A DNA stretch of 64,000 nucleotides from Pseudorhodoferax sp. Leaf274 (GTDB lineage: Bacteria > Pseudomonadota > Gammaproteobacteria > Burkholderiales > Burkholderiaceae_C): NCBI RefSeq assembly GCF_001422445.1, contig NZ_LMNA01000007.1, positions 106,737 through 170,736 on the forward strand, given 5' to 3'. Below are positions 27,250-34,899 of the stretch, piece by piece. The notes beneath the pieces were generated by a model that saw only the letters and a list, made by a program, of their open reading frames with translations, was not told where the DNA came from and searched no databases. The stretch's first letter is position 1. Every line of letters begins with the position of its first letter. The position numbers and the translations under genes are program-made.

Positions 27250-28815
27250 ATGACCACCACCCCCTCTGCGACGATTCGGCAGGCGGACCTGATCGAATCG
27301 ATCGCCGCTGCCCTGCAGTACATCAGCTACTACCACCCCACCGACTACATCGCCCACCTGGCGCGCGCCTACGCCCGCGAGCAGAGCCCCGCGGCCAAGG
27401 ACGCCATCGCCCAGATCCTGACCAACAGCAAGATGAGCGCCACCGGCCAGCGCCCGATCTGCCAGGACACCGGCATCGTCAACGTGTTCCTCAAGGTCGG
27501 CATGGACGTGCGCTGGGAAGGCTTCACGGGCAGCCTGGACGACGCCATCAACGAAGGCGTGCGCCGCGGCTACAACCATCCCGACAACACGCTGCGCGCC
27601 AGCGTGGTGGCAGACCCGCACTTCGACCGCAAGAACACCAAGGACAACACGCCGGCCGTGGTCTTCACCGAGCTGGTGCCCGGCAACACCGTGGACATCA
27701 CGGTCGCGGCCAAGGGCGGCGGCAGCGAGAACAAGAGCAAGATGGCCATGCTGAACCCGGGCGACTCCATCGTCGACTGGGTGCTCAAGACCGTGCCGAC
27801 CATGGGCGCGGGCTGGTGCCCGCCCGGCATGCTGGGCATCGGCATCGGTGGCACGGCCGAGAAGTCGGTGCTGATGGCCAAGGAAAGCCTGATGGACGAC
27901 CTGGACATGTACGAGCTGCAGGCCAAGAAGGCCAGCGGCGCCGAACTCAGCAAGGTCGAGGCGCTGCGCATCGAGCTGTACGAGAAGGTCAACGCGCTGG
28001 GCATCGGTGCGCAGGGCCTGGGTGGCCTCACCACGGTGCTGGACGTCAAGATCAAGATGTACCCCACGCACGCGGCCAGCAAGCCCGTGGCCATGATCCC
28101 GAACTGCGCGGCCACGCGGCATGCACACTTCGTGCTGGACGGCTCGGGCCCGGTGTACCTCGATCCGCCGTCGCTGGACCTGTGGCCGCAGGTGAACTGG
28201 TCACCCGACTACAACAAGAGCAAGAAGGTGGACCTCAACACGCTGACCAAGGCGGAAGTCGCCAGCTGGAAGCCTGGCGACACGCTGCTGCTGAACGGCA
28301 AGATGCTGACCGGCCGCGACGCGGCGCACAAGCGCATCAAGGACATGCTGGCCAAGGGCGAGAAGCTGCCGGTGGACTTCACCAACCGCGTCATCTACTA
28401 CGTGGGCCCGGTAGACCCGGTGCGCGACGAAGCCGTGGGCCCTGCCGGCCCCACCACCGCCACGCGCATGGACGGCTTCACCGAGATGATGCTGGCCGAG
28501 ACCGGCCTGATCTCGATGATCGGCAAGTCCGAGCGCGGCCCGGTCGCCATCGAGGCGATCAAGAAGCACCAGAGCGCCTACCTCATGGCCGTGGGCGGCG
28601 CCGCCTACCTGGTCAGCAAGGCCATCAAGACCGCCAAGGTGGTGGGCTTCGAAGACCTGGGCATGGAAGCCATCTACGAGTTCGACGTGGTCGACATGCC
28701 CGTCACCGTGGCGGTGGACGCCGGCGGCACCAGCGCGCACATCACCGGCCCGGCCGAGTGGCAAAAGCGCATCGCCAGCGGCGAGTTCAAGGGCATCGAG
28801 CTGGCCAGCGCCTGA
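27250..28815 (+). CDS. Fumarate hydratase class I (iron-sulfur)
   Basis: The 521-aa enzyme is the oxygen-sensitive [4Fe-4S] type, in the FumA/FumB family with fused alpha and beta parts. Likely cluster cysteines are in RPICQDTGIVN, GAGWCPPGMLG and MIPNCAATRHAHF. The C-terminal half has VGPAGPTTATRMDGFTE and GKSERGPVAIEAIK, typical of the fumarase beta domain. It catalyses the same reaction as FumC (14371) but depends on iron. It stands alone, with a short promoter region between 27202 and 27249. A repeat pair begins a few bases after its stop codon. Confidence 0.94.
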   Translation: MTTTPSATIRQADLIESIAAALQYISYYHPTDYIAHLARAYAREQSPAAKDAIAQILTNSKMSATGQRPICQDTGIVNVFLKVGMDVRWEGFTGSLDDAINEGVRRGYNHPDNTLRASVVADPHFDRKNTKDNTPAVVFTELVPGNTVDITVAAKGGGSENKSKMAMLNPGDSIVDWVLKTVPTMGAGWCPPGMLGIGIGGTAEKSVLMAKESLMDDLDMYELQAKKASGAELSKVEALRIELYEKVNALGIGAQGLGGLTTVLDVKIKMYPTHAASKPVAMIPNCAATRHAHFVLDGSGPVYLDPPSLDLWPQVNWSPDYNKSKKVDLNTLTKAEVASWKPGDTLLLNGKMLTGRDAAHKRIKDMLAKGEKLPVDFTNRVIYYVGPVDPVRDEAVGPAGPTTATRMDGFTEMMLAETGLISMIGKSERGPVAIEAIKKHQSAYLMAVGGAAYLVSKAIKTAKVVGFEDLGMEAIYEFDVVDMPVTVAVDAGGTSAHITGPAEWQKRIASGEFKGIELASA

Positions 28816-28826
28816 TGGAGAGCGCC

Positions 28827-28901
28827 GCGCCGGGCCGCCCCAAGCAAGCTCGCGCCCCCTTCGGGGGCAGCGAACCTCGCGCGGCGGGGAGCGTGGGGGC
28901 C
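28827..28901 (+). repeat. GC-rich intergenic repeat, copy A
   Basis: This unit of about 75 bp begins GCGCCGGGCCGCCCCAAG and ends GAGCGTGGGGGCC. Its middle can fold as CCCCC-TTC-GGGGG. It is nearly identical to copies at 28911 and 40441. On the + strand it is open in the frame of the downstream gene and would encode APGRPKQARAP ... RAAGSVGA. I recognise such units as dispersed repeats in Comamonadaceae genomes, but their function is unknown to me. Confidence 0.85.
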
Positions 28902-28910
28902 ACCGAGCCG

Positions 28911-28985
28911 CCGCCGGGCCGCCCCAAGGCGGCGAGCGCCCCCTCGGGGGGCAGCGAACCTCGCGCAGCGGGGAGCGTGGGGGCC
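28911..28985 (+). repeat. GC-rich intergenic repeat, copy B, abutting the racemase start codon
   Basis: This second unit lies in tandem with copy A, ten bases after it. It differs mainly where AAGCAAGCTCGCG is replaced by AAGGCGGCGAGCG. Its final GTGGGGGCC directly touches the ATG at 28986. Like copy A it is open in the racemase frame. The hairpin core CCCCCTCGGGGGG is intact. Confidence 0.85.
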
Positions 28986-29825
28986 ATGTCCTCCACGCCG
29001 GTGGGCGACCCCCGGCCCATCGGCGTGTTCGACAGCGGCACGGGCGGCCTGTCGGTGCTGCGCGCGCTGCACGCGGCGCTGCCGCACGAGGACTTCGTCT
29101 ACGCCGACGACAGCGGCTTCGCGCCGTACGGCGAGCGCGATGCCGGCTTCGTGCAGCAGCGCACGCATGCCGTCACCGCGGCGCTGCATGCGCGCGGCAT
29201 CAAGGCGCTCGTGATCGCCTGCAACACGGCCACCGCCGCTGCGGCCGAGGCCGTGCGCGCCGAGTGGCCCCTGCTGCCCATCGTCGGCGTGGAGCCCGCA
29301 TTGAAGCCCGCCGTGGCCGCCAGCCGCACACGCCGCATCGGCGTGATCGCCACGCGCGGCACGTTGGCCAGCGCCCGGTTTGCCGCCTTGCAGGCCGCCG
29401 TGGCCAGCGACGTGGACTGCGTGGTGCAGCCCTGCGACGGCCTGGCCGCGGCCATCGACGCATCGGTGTACCGCGACGACGAACCCGATGCGGTGCAGCC
29501 GCTGGCCGCGCGCTACCTGGCCCGGATGGGCCCCTTCGGCACCGCCGCCGGAGAGATCGACACCCTGGTGCTGGGCTGCACGCACTATGTGCTGGTCGCG
29601 CCGCTGCTGCAGTCGCTGGTCGGCCCCTGGGTGCGGCTCGTGGCCACGGGCGAGGCCGTGGCGCGGCAGACCGTGCGCCGGCTCGGCCCGGAGGGGCTGG
29701 CGCGGCGCGCGCGGCTCGGCGAGCTCAGCCTGCTCAGCAGCGGCCCGACCACGCAACTCGACCGTGCCGCTCGGCATTGGCTGGCGCGGCTGCACGTGCC
29801 CACCGCCTGTGGGACCATGGCGTGA
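28986..29825 (+). CDS. murI: Glutamate racemase
   Basis: The 279-aa enzyme converts L- to D-glutamate for peptidoglycan. The two catalytic Cys residues are visible in LVIACNTATAAA and LVLGCTHYVLVAP. IGVFDSGTGGLSVL near the N terminus and DDSGFAPYGE are family signatures. The ATG at 28986 was chosen because it gives the normal N terminus. However, an upstream ATG at 28815, overlapping the fumarase stop, is in frame through both repeat units and would add 57 residues. Which start is used is uncertain. An SDR gene follows 25 bp later. Confidence 0.92.
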   Translation: MSSTPVGDPRPIGVFDSGTGGLSVLRALHAALPHEDFVYADDSGFAPYGERDAGFVQQRTHAVTAALHARGIKALVIACNTATAAAAEAVRAEWPLLPIVGVEPALKPAVAASRTRRIGVIATRGTLASARFAALQAAVASDVDCVVQPCDGLAAAIDASVYRDDEPDAVQPLAARYLARMGPFGTAAGEIDTLVLGCTHYVLVAPLLQSLVGPWVRLVATGEAVARQTVRRLGPEGLARRARLGELSLLSSGPTTQLDRAARHWLARLHVPTACGTMA

Positions 29826-29850
29826 ACGACCCGCGCCCCGGAGCCTTGCC

Positions 29851-30759
29851 ATGTCCGAAGACCCCCAACCACTGGCCGACTGCATCGCCGTCGTGACCGG
29901 TGCCAGCCGTGGCGCAGGCCGCGGCATCGCACGCGAACTCGGCGCCGCCGGCGCCACCGTGGTCGTGACCGGCCGCAGCACGCGCACGCAGGCCGCACCG
30001 GGGTACGACGGCATCCTCGCCCTGTCGGGCCAGGCGCAACTGCCAGGCGACATCGACAGCACGGCCGAGACCGTCACCGCCGCGGGTGGCCGCGGCATCG
30101 CCATCGCCTGCGACCACGGCGACGAGGCCCAGGTGCAAGCCCTGTTCGAACGTGTGCTGCGCGAGCACGGACGCATCGACCTGTTGGTCAACAACGCCTG
30201 GGGCGGGCACCAGAGCTTCGACGGCGTGTTCGACGCGCCGTTCTGGCAGCACCCCACCGCGCACTGGGACAGCATGCTGCAGCACGGCGTGCGCCACCAC
30301 CTGCTGGCCAGCCGCCAGGCCGCGCCGGCCATGGTCGCGCAGGGCCGCGGGCTGATCGTCACCACCACCTTCCACGACCGCGGCCACTACCTGCGCGGCA
30401 ACCTCTACTACGACCTGGCCAAGGCCGCCATGACGCGACTGGCCTTCGGCATGGCCGAGGAATTGCGGCCGCACGGCGTGGCGTCCATCGCGCTGTCGCC
30501 GGGCTGGATGCGCACCGAGTTCGTGCTGCAGGGCCACCGCACCGACGAGGACCACTGGACCGAGCGCCCGGAGCTGGCGCGGACCGAATCGCCGCGCTAC
30601 CTGGGCCGCGCCGTGGCCGCGCTGGCGGCCGATCCGCAGGTGCTGGACTGGAGCGGCCAGGTGCTGCTGGTGGCCGAGCTGGCGCAGCGCTACGGCTTCA
30701 CCGACACCGATGGCCGGCAGCCGCCGGCCTTCGCGCTGGACGCGCCGGCCGGGCGTTGA
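29851..30759 (+). CDS. Short-chain dehydrogenase/reductase (DHRS1-like)
   Basis: The 302-aa oxidoreductase has the Rossmann motif TGASRGAGRGIA (about 17-28). It also has the structural NNAWGG (the NNAG-equivalent) and a YxxxK active site in LYYDLAKAAM. The insertion HQSFDGVFDAPFWQHPTAHWDSM after the NNAWGG motif and the FHDRGHYLRGN segment resemble the DHRS1-type branch. Substrate is unknown. It is on the same strand as murI with a 25-bp gap, which may reflect simple proximity. It converges with the GST gene. Confidence 0.88.
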   Translation: MSEDPQPLADCIAVVTGASRGAGRGIARELGAAGATVVVTGRSTRTQAAPGYDGILALSGQAQLPGDIDSTAETVTAAGGRGIAIACDHGDEAQVQALFERVLREHGRIDLLVNNAWGGHQSFDGVFDAPFWQHPTAHWDSMLQHGVRHHLLASRQAAPAMVAQGRGLIVTTTFHDRGHYLRGNLYYDLAKAAMTRLAFGMAEELRPHGVASIALSPGWMRTEFVLQGHRTDEDHWTERPELARTESPRYLGRAVAALAADPQVLDWSGQVLLVAELAQRYGFTDTDGRQPPAFALDAPAGR

Positions 30760-30762
30760 AGC

Positions 30763-31431
30763 TCAGACCGTGGCCGGTGCCGCGGCCACACCCTGTTGCT
30801 GCGCGGCCTGCTCTTGTGCGGCCAGGGCCCGCGCATGGCCGGGGCGCTCGCGCAGCCGCGCCCAGTACGCCTGCACACTGGCCGGGTATTGCGCAGACAA
30901 GCCGACGAGTTCGCCCAGCATCAGCGCATAACCGACCGAGATGTCGGCGGCCGTGAAGCGGTCGGCCGCCAGGAAGGACTGGTGCTCCAGCCGCGCCGCG
31001 ATGGCACGCAGCCGCGCCAGGAACCAGCGGCCGTAGTCGTCGGCGACCTGGGGCTGGCGCCGCTCCGGCGGCTCGAAGCGGCCATAGCGCAGCACCAGGG
31101 TCTGCGGAAAGGTCAGCGTGGCCTCGCCGTGGTGCAGCCAGTTCAGGTAGTGGGCATGGTCGCGCTCGCCGCGCCCCACCCACAGGCCCAGGCGGTTGTC
31201 CGGGTCCTGCGTCTCGGCGAGGTACTGGCACATGGCGGCGGACTCGGTCATGGTCTGGTCGCCGTCTTCCAGGAAAGGCACCGTGCCCAGCACGTTGATG
31301 TCCAGGTAGCTGCGCTGCAGCGCGCGCGGCGGGAACGGCAGCATCTTGAGCGTGTAGGGCACCTGCAGTTCTTCGAGCGTCCACAAGGGCCGGAACGAAC
31401 GTGCGCTCACGCAGTGGTAGAGGGTCGGCAT
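30763..31431 (-). CDS. Glutathione S-transferase family protein
   Basis: The 222-aa protein has the N-terminal thioredoxin-like GST domain (MPTLYHCVSARSFRPLWTLEE, with Ser/Cys near residues 7-9). The cis-proline segment GTVPFLEDGD and the GSH-gamma-glutamyl site TESAAMCQYL follow. The helical C-terminal domain from about residue 90 contains FTAADISVGYAL, the conserved N-capping/hydrophobic-staple region. It likely acts in detoxification or as an isomerase. It is divergent from phhA with 173 bp between starts. No partner gene indicates the substrate. Confidence 0.9.
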   Translation of the reverse strand: MPTLYHCVSARSFRPLWTLEELQVPYTLKMLPFPPRALQRSYLDINVLGTVPFLEDGDQTMTESAAMCQYLAETQDPDNRLGLWVGRGERDHAHYLNWLHHGEATLTFPQTLVLRYGRFEPPERRQPQVADDYGRWFLARLRAIAARLEHQSFLAADRFTAADISVGYALMLGELVGLSAQYPASVQAYWARLRERPGHARALAAQEQAAQQQGVAAAPATV

Positions 31432-31604
31432 GGCGGCGAAGGATAGCGGTGGCGTTGCAGGATTCTTGCGTCATTGCGCTGCCGACACTGTCGCGCGCAG
31501 GATATCGGCGTTGTGTGCACCGAGGGGGCCGCGCCCTCTTGCATGGCCAGGCGCGGCGCGGTGCAATGGCCTGCACGGCCGCGGTGGCGGCCCTGGAGGA
31601 CGGC

Positions 31605-32519
31605 ATGCAACGACAGCGCAGCGAACAACAACAGGAAACCCCGGCCCGGCACGGCCTGGCCGCCGGCGATGCCGGCCGGCCCGCACGCGCGGACTGGACC
31701 ATCGACCAGGGCTGGTCGCAGTACACGGCCGAGGAGCATGCCGTCTGGAAGACGCTGTTCGAGCGCCAGAGCCGCCTGCTGCCCGGCCGCGCCTGCGATG
31801 CCTTCGTGCAGGGCATGCGCGATCTGCCCATCGGCCCCGAGCAGATCCCCGACTTCGAGCAGCTCTCCGAGATCCTGCTGGCCCGCACGGGCTGGCAGGT
31901 GGTGGCCGTGCCTGGCCTGGTGCCCGACGAGGTGTTCTTCGAGCACCTGGCGAACCGCCGCTTTCCGGCCGGCCACTTCATCCGCAAGCCGCACGAGCTC
32001 GACTACCTGGAAGAGCCCGACGTGTTCCACGACGTGTTCGGCCACGTGCCGATGCTCATGAACCCGGCGATTGCCGACTACATCCAGGCCTATGGCGTGG
32101 GCGGCCTGCGCGCGCAGAAGCTGGGCGTGCTGGACAAGCTTGCCCGCGTGTACTGGTACACGGTGGAATTCGGCCTGGTGCAGCAGCCGGACGGCCTGCG
32201 CATCTACGGCGCCGGCATCGCCTCGTCCTACACCGAGACCGTGTTCGCGCTCGACGACCCTTCGCCCAACCGCATCGGATTCGAGCTCGAGCGCGTGATG
32301 CGCACGCGCTACCGCATCGACGATTTCCAGGAGAGCTATTTCGTGATCGACGACCTGGAGCAACTGCTGGAGCTGGCCCGCATCGATTTCGCGCCGCTGT
32401 ACGCGCGCACCCAGGGCCAGGCCGAGCATGCGCCGGGCAGCGTGCTGGCCAGCGACCGCGTGCTGGCCCGCGGCACGGGGCGCTACCACGCGCAAAAACG
32501 CGCCAATCACTTGGTATAG
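31605..32519 (+). CDS. phhA: Phenylalanine 4-monooxygenase
   Basis: The 304-aa non-haem iron enzyme hydroxylates phenylalanine to tyrosine with tetrahydropterin. The Fe ligands are in PDVFHDVFGHVPMLMNP (two His) and in YWYTVEFGLV (Glu). The ATG at 31605 was chosen because GGAGG sits five bases upstream; another in-frame ATG at 31566 has no such site. The N-terminal ~40 residues are polar and variable. No pterin-carbinolamine dehydratase (phhB) or PhhR is next to it. A tRNA-Cys gene begins 14 bp after the stop. Confidence 0.95.
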   Translation: MQRQRSEQQQETPARHGLAAGDAGRPARADWTIDQGWSQYTAEEHAVWKTLFERQSRLLPGRACDAFVQGMRDLPIGPEQIPDFEQLSEILLARTGWQVVAVPGLVPDEVFFEHLANRRFPAGHFIRKPHELDYLEEPDVFHDVFGHVPMLMNPAIADYIQAYGVGGLRAQKLGVLDKLARVYWYTVEFGLVQQPDGLRIYGAGIASSYTETVFALDDPSPNRIGFELERVMRTRYRIDDFQESYFVIDDLEQLLELARIDFAPLYARTQGQAEHAPGSVLASDRVLARGTGRYHAQKRANHLV

Positions 32520-32533
32520 AATCGTGGGCTTTT

Positions 32534-32607
32534 GGCGCGATAGCAAAGCGGTTATGCAACGGATTGCAAATCCGTCTAGCCCGGTTCGACTCCGGGTCGC
32601 GCCTCCA
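32534..32607 (+). tRNA. tRNA-Cys (anticodon GCA)
   Basis: The 74-nt sequence folds as a tRNA. The acceptor stem pairs GGCGCGA with TCGCGCC, and the anticodon arm is CGGAT-TGCAAAT-CCG with anticodon GCA. The T-arm is CCGGG-TTCGACT-type (CCCGGTTCGACTCCGGG). The CCA end is encoded. It is just downstream of phhA. Confidence 0.95.
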
Positions 32608-32626
32608 GAGATCTTGCAAGAACCGG

Positions 32627-32660
32627 CAGCCCCTGCAGCCCAGCGCTCCAGGGGCTGTTT
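32627..32660 (+). terminator. Hairpin terminator after tRNA-Cys
   Basis: CAGCCCCTG (32627-32635) pairs perfectly with CAGGGGCTG (32649-32657), followed by TTT. Position directly after the tRNA-Cys supports an intrinsic terminator for phhA/tRNA-Cys. The T-run is short. Confidence 0.6.
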
Positions 32661-32678
32661 CGTATCGGCAGGCATGCT

Positions 32679-32771
32679 GCCCCGATGGTGAAACTGGCAG
32701 ACACAGCGGACTTAAAATCCGCCGCTTCCCCGCGAGGGGGCGTACCGGTTCGATCCCGGTTCGGGGCACCA
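32679..32771 (+). tRNA. tRNA-Leu (anticodon TAA), integration target
   Basis: This class II tRNA has a long variable arm. The acceptor stem pairs GCCCCGA with TCGGGGC, followed by ACCA. The anticodon arm is GCGGA-CTTAAAA-TCCGC, with anticodon TAA, and the variable arm is GCTTCCCCGCGAGGGGGC. The T-arm GTTCGATCC is intact, so the gene looks functional. An integrase gene starts 175 bp after its 3' end, the usual arrangement when an element has inserted at the tRNA. Confidence 0.95.
32750..32771 (+). other. Probable attachment site (att) at tRNA-Leu 3' end
   Basis: P4-type integrases generally recombine within the T-arm/acceptor end of a tRNA gene and restore the gene. The 3' end of tRNA-Leu is the obvious candidate. 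I looked for a second copy of GGTTCGGGGCACCA downstream within the window and did not see one. The far junction is therefore missing, mutated or outside the window. Confidence 0.4.
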
Positions 32772-32897
32772 CTCAAGAGTTTCATGCCGTCCCACGAGGC
32801 CTCAAAAACCTTTCAGATTCAATGGCTTGAGCGAAAATCGTGGTTCATTGAGCGTCTTACAGTTTCACCCAATTCCACCCTTGCGGGTCCCCCAAAA

Positions 32898-32943
32898 GGT
32901 CCCCAGAATGATGCTTTTTTAAGCACCCTTGTGCTTGGGGACC
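32898..32943 (+). promoter_or_regulatory. Nested hairpin masking the integrase ribosome-binding site
   Basis: GGTCCCC (32898-32904) pairs with GGGGACC (32937-32943), enclosing a second stem AAGCAC / GTGCTT (32921-32926, 32931-32936). The integrase ATG follows at 32946. The G-rich strand next to the ATG would serve as the ribosome-binding site, so the fold would hide it. Translational control is inferred. Confidence 0.5.
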
Positions 32944-32945
32944 CC

Positions 32946-34382
32946 ATGGGATTGCTGACCGATCTTCACATTCGCAGAGCCGTATCGAACGGCAACGACT
33001 ACCTGCTTGCGGATGGTGATGGCCTGTTCTTAAGGGTTCGGCCAACCGGCAAAGCATGGGTCTACCGCTACAAGCAAAACGGAAGGGCAGTCAAGCTTAG
33101 CCTTGGTACCTACCCCTCGGTGTCACTGGCCTCTGCGCGTAAGGCCGCGCTGATTGAAATCGAGCGCCGTGCTGGTGGCCTCGATCCCAAGCTCGAACGC
33201 TTGAAGGCACAGGAGCTCTCCAGGGCGTCCAAACTTACCACCTTCGAACCACTCGCGCGGGCGTGGCATGCTCAAGCAGGAAGAGACCGGATCTGGTCGG
33301 TCCGCCACGCAGACAAGGTCCTGGTCCAGTTGGAAAAGCACCTGTTTCCTTGGCTGGGCAATCTGCCAATCTCCGAGATACCGTCAACGTTGTTGGTCAG
33401 GTGCTTGCACAGAATCAGGGATAAGGGTCACCTGGATACTGCACAACGGGTTCGCGGACACGCTGTGGACATCTTCCAGTTCGCAGTTGACCTAGGGGTA
33501 CTGGAAGCGGCGAAGAACTTCGTCAACCCAAGGACCGCCGGCCTGCCTCCTCCACGTACCCGCCACTACGCAGCTATCACTGATCCGAAGCAGCTAGGTC
33601 AACTGCTTCGAGACATCCAGGCGTACAGTGGGCTGTATGTGACGAAAGCTGCACTACGCATCATGCCAATGGTCTTCCAGCGGCCGGGGCAGATCCGTTT
33701 GGCAGATTGGAAAGACATCTCTTTGAGCGAAGGGGTGTGGCGCTGCCCACCCGAGAACATGAAGATGCGCGAATGGCAGAAGCGCGATAGCAGGACCCCT
33801 GCTCATGTCGTCCCGCTGCCCACGCAAGCGGTTGCCATTCTGACGGAGCTCCATGCTCTGACCGGGCCTGAAGGTCCCGTGTTCCGAAGTATGGCGCGAC
33901 GCAGTGACAAGACTCGGTTCATGAGCGAGAACACTATCAACAGCGCGCTTCGCACCTTGGGCTACGACACCAAGGAGCAGATCACAGGCCACGGATTCCG
34001 AGCGACCGCGCGCACCCTCATCCGCGAATGTCTTGGCTGGGACAAAGAGGTGATCGAACGACACCTGGCCCATGTCTCCGAAGAAGAACTCGCAGGAAGC
34101 TACGACCGCACTACCTTCCTCGCTCAGCGCCGCGAGATGGTCCAGGCTTGGGCGAATCTGCTCGACGACCTCGCTGCAGGCAAAGAGGCGCCGGTGCCAG
34201 CCCTGACAGTTAGTGCTATGCCGAGCGATGTCACCGGGCAGAAAGCACTTCGTTCGAATGCACCTCTCCGCTTCTCAATGACATCAGACGGCTGGATCGC
34301 CAAACCGCCAGTCGTTGGCACGTTTGCTGCCGGTCTTGCGCACCGGCCTATCGGCGAACCGGCCTATCCGAAAGCAGTTTGA
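32946..34382 (+). CDS. Tyrosine-recombinase integrase, P4 type
   Basis: The 478-aa integrase starts MGLLTDLHIRRAVSNGNDYL, matching the P4-integrase N-terminal arm-binding domain. Upstream in-frame codons run back into the tRNA and were rejected. Catalytic residues are visible: Arg in MVFQRPGQIRLADW, the His-x-x-Arg box GHGFRATARTL, His in RHLAHVSEEEL and the nucleophile Tyr in AGSYDRTTF. All are intact, so the enzyme could be active. Base composition is clearly less GC-rich than the neighbours, consistent with transfer. No excisionase, cargo or second att site follows. The C-terminal ~80 residues after the Tyr are longer than typical. Confidence 0.92.
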   Translation: MGLLTDLHIRRAVSNGNDYLLADGDGLFLRVRPTGKAWVYRYKQNGRAVKLSLGTYPSVSLASARKAALIEIERRAGGLDPKLERLKAQELSRASKLTTFEPLARAWHAQAGRDRIWSVRHADKVLVQLEKHLFPWLGNLPISEIPSTLLVRCLHRIRDKGHLDTAQRVRGHAVDIFQFAVDLGVLEAAKNFVNPRTAGLPPPRTRHYAAITDPKQLGQLLRDIQAYSGLYVTKAALRIMPMVFQRPGQIRLADWKDISLSEGVWRCPPENMKMREWQKRDSRTPAHVVPLPTQAVAILTELHALTGPEGPVFRSMARRSDKTRFMSENTINSALRTLGYDTKEQITGHGFRATARTLIRECLGWDKEVIERHLAHVSEEELAGSYDRTTFLAQRREMVQAWANLLDDLAAGKEAPVPALTVSAMPSDVTGQKALRSNAPLRFSMTSDGWIAKPPVVGTFAAGLAHRPIGEPAYPKAV

Positions 34383-34429
34383 GGCGATGGTCTTCATCGC
34401 CATTGGCAATATGTACGAGACGTGGACTC

Positions 34430-34594
34430 ATGCGCTTCGACGGCTTCAACTTGAATTTATTGGTGGTTCTGGACGCCTTACTTGAAGAGAAAAATGTGAC
34501 GCGTGCGGCCGAGCGCCTGCACATCGGTCAGTCGGCCGCCAGCGGCTCATTGGCGCAATTGCGCAGCTATTTCGGCGACGAGTTGCTGGTGACC
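34430..34594 (+). pseudogene. LysR-family regulator fragment (N-terminal HTH only)
   Basis: From the ATG at 34430 the translation reads MRFDGFNLNLLVVLDALLEE and continues through NVTRAAERLHIGQSAASGSL to YFGDELLV. This is the complete HTH start of a NahR/NodD-type LysR protein. Similarity ends abruptly at about residue 54; the sequence beyond belongs to an unrelated gene on the other strand. The effector domain of about 240 residues is missing. A truncated protein of up to 138 codons is open but would not be a normal LysR regulator. Confidence 0.78.
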
Positions 34595-34792
34595 TGCGCG
34601 CGCCCGCGCAACCTCCGCTTCTGCTACCGAGACCGCCTGGCGGCGGGTGGCAAGAACAGGATTGGCTGCTTCTGCGCGCTGCAACCAAGACTCCAGCGCA
34701 GCGGGTTCGAGCGGCGTCGGAATGAACTCACGCGGCATGCTCTGCAGCACATCGAACTCACGACCCACGATGTTCTGCAGGTCAGTCCGGGT
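34589..34792 (-). pseudogene. TolC-family outer-membrane protein fragment
   Basis: On the - strand about 68 codons read TRTDLQNIVGREFDVLQSMP, then EFIPTPLEPAALESWLQRAE, AANPVLATRRQAVSVAEAEV and ARARAGH. The P-E-P-x-x-x-x-W-x-x-x-A-x-x-x-N-P-x-L pattern followed by the long helix is characteristic of the start of the second repeat in TolC-type type I secretion proteins. Both ends are missing. It abuts the LysR fragment precisely, so the two are products of one rearrangement. It cannot be functional. Confidence 0.6.
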
Positions 34793-34899
34793 GTGAGCGA
34801 GGCCACCAGCGCGAACACCAGCAGAAAGCGCTTGCGGGCCAGCTAGGTTTGGTGCGGTGTGGCAACGGAGGCTTCGGCCATGGTGTGCACTCGCTGGTG

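Larger units (their letters stand above)
34383..34899. other. Remnant zone between integrase and carboxylase operon
   Basis: No complete gene is visible in these 517 bp. It contains the N-terminal piece of a LysR gene on the + strand, joined at about 34590 to a TolC-like piece on the - strand (both listed separately). On the - strand, near 34795-34850, a short frame reading KRFLLVFALVASLTPGL looks like a membrane segment but leads nowhere. This is the decayed end of an inserted element or a deletion scar. Confidence 0.65.

Noticed and set aside
27202..28815. Class I fumarase and fumC as a duplicated pair of special meaning
   Set aside because: Many Burkholderiales and other proteobacteria carry both classes. 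Two fumarases in one window are noteworthy only as context.
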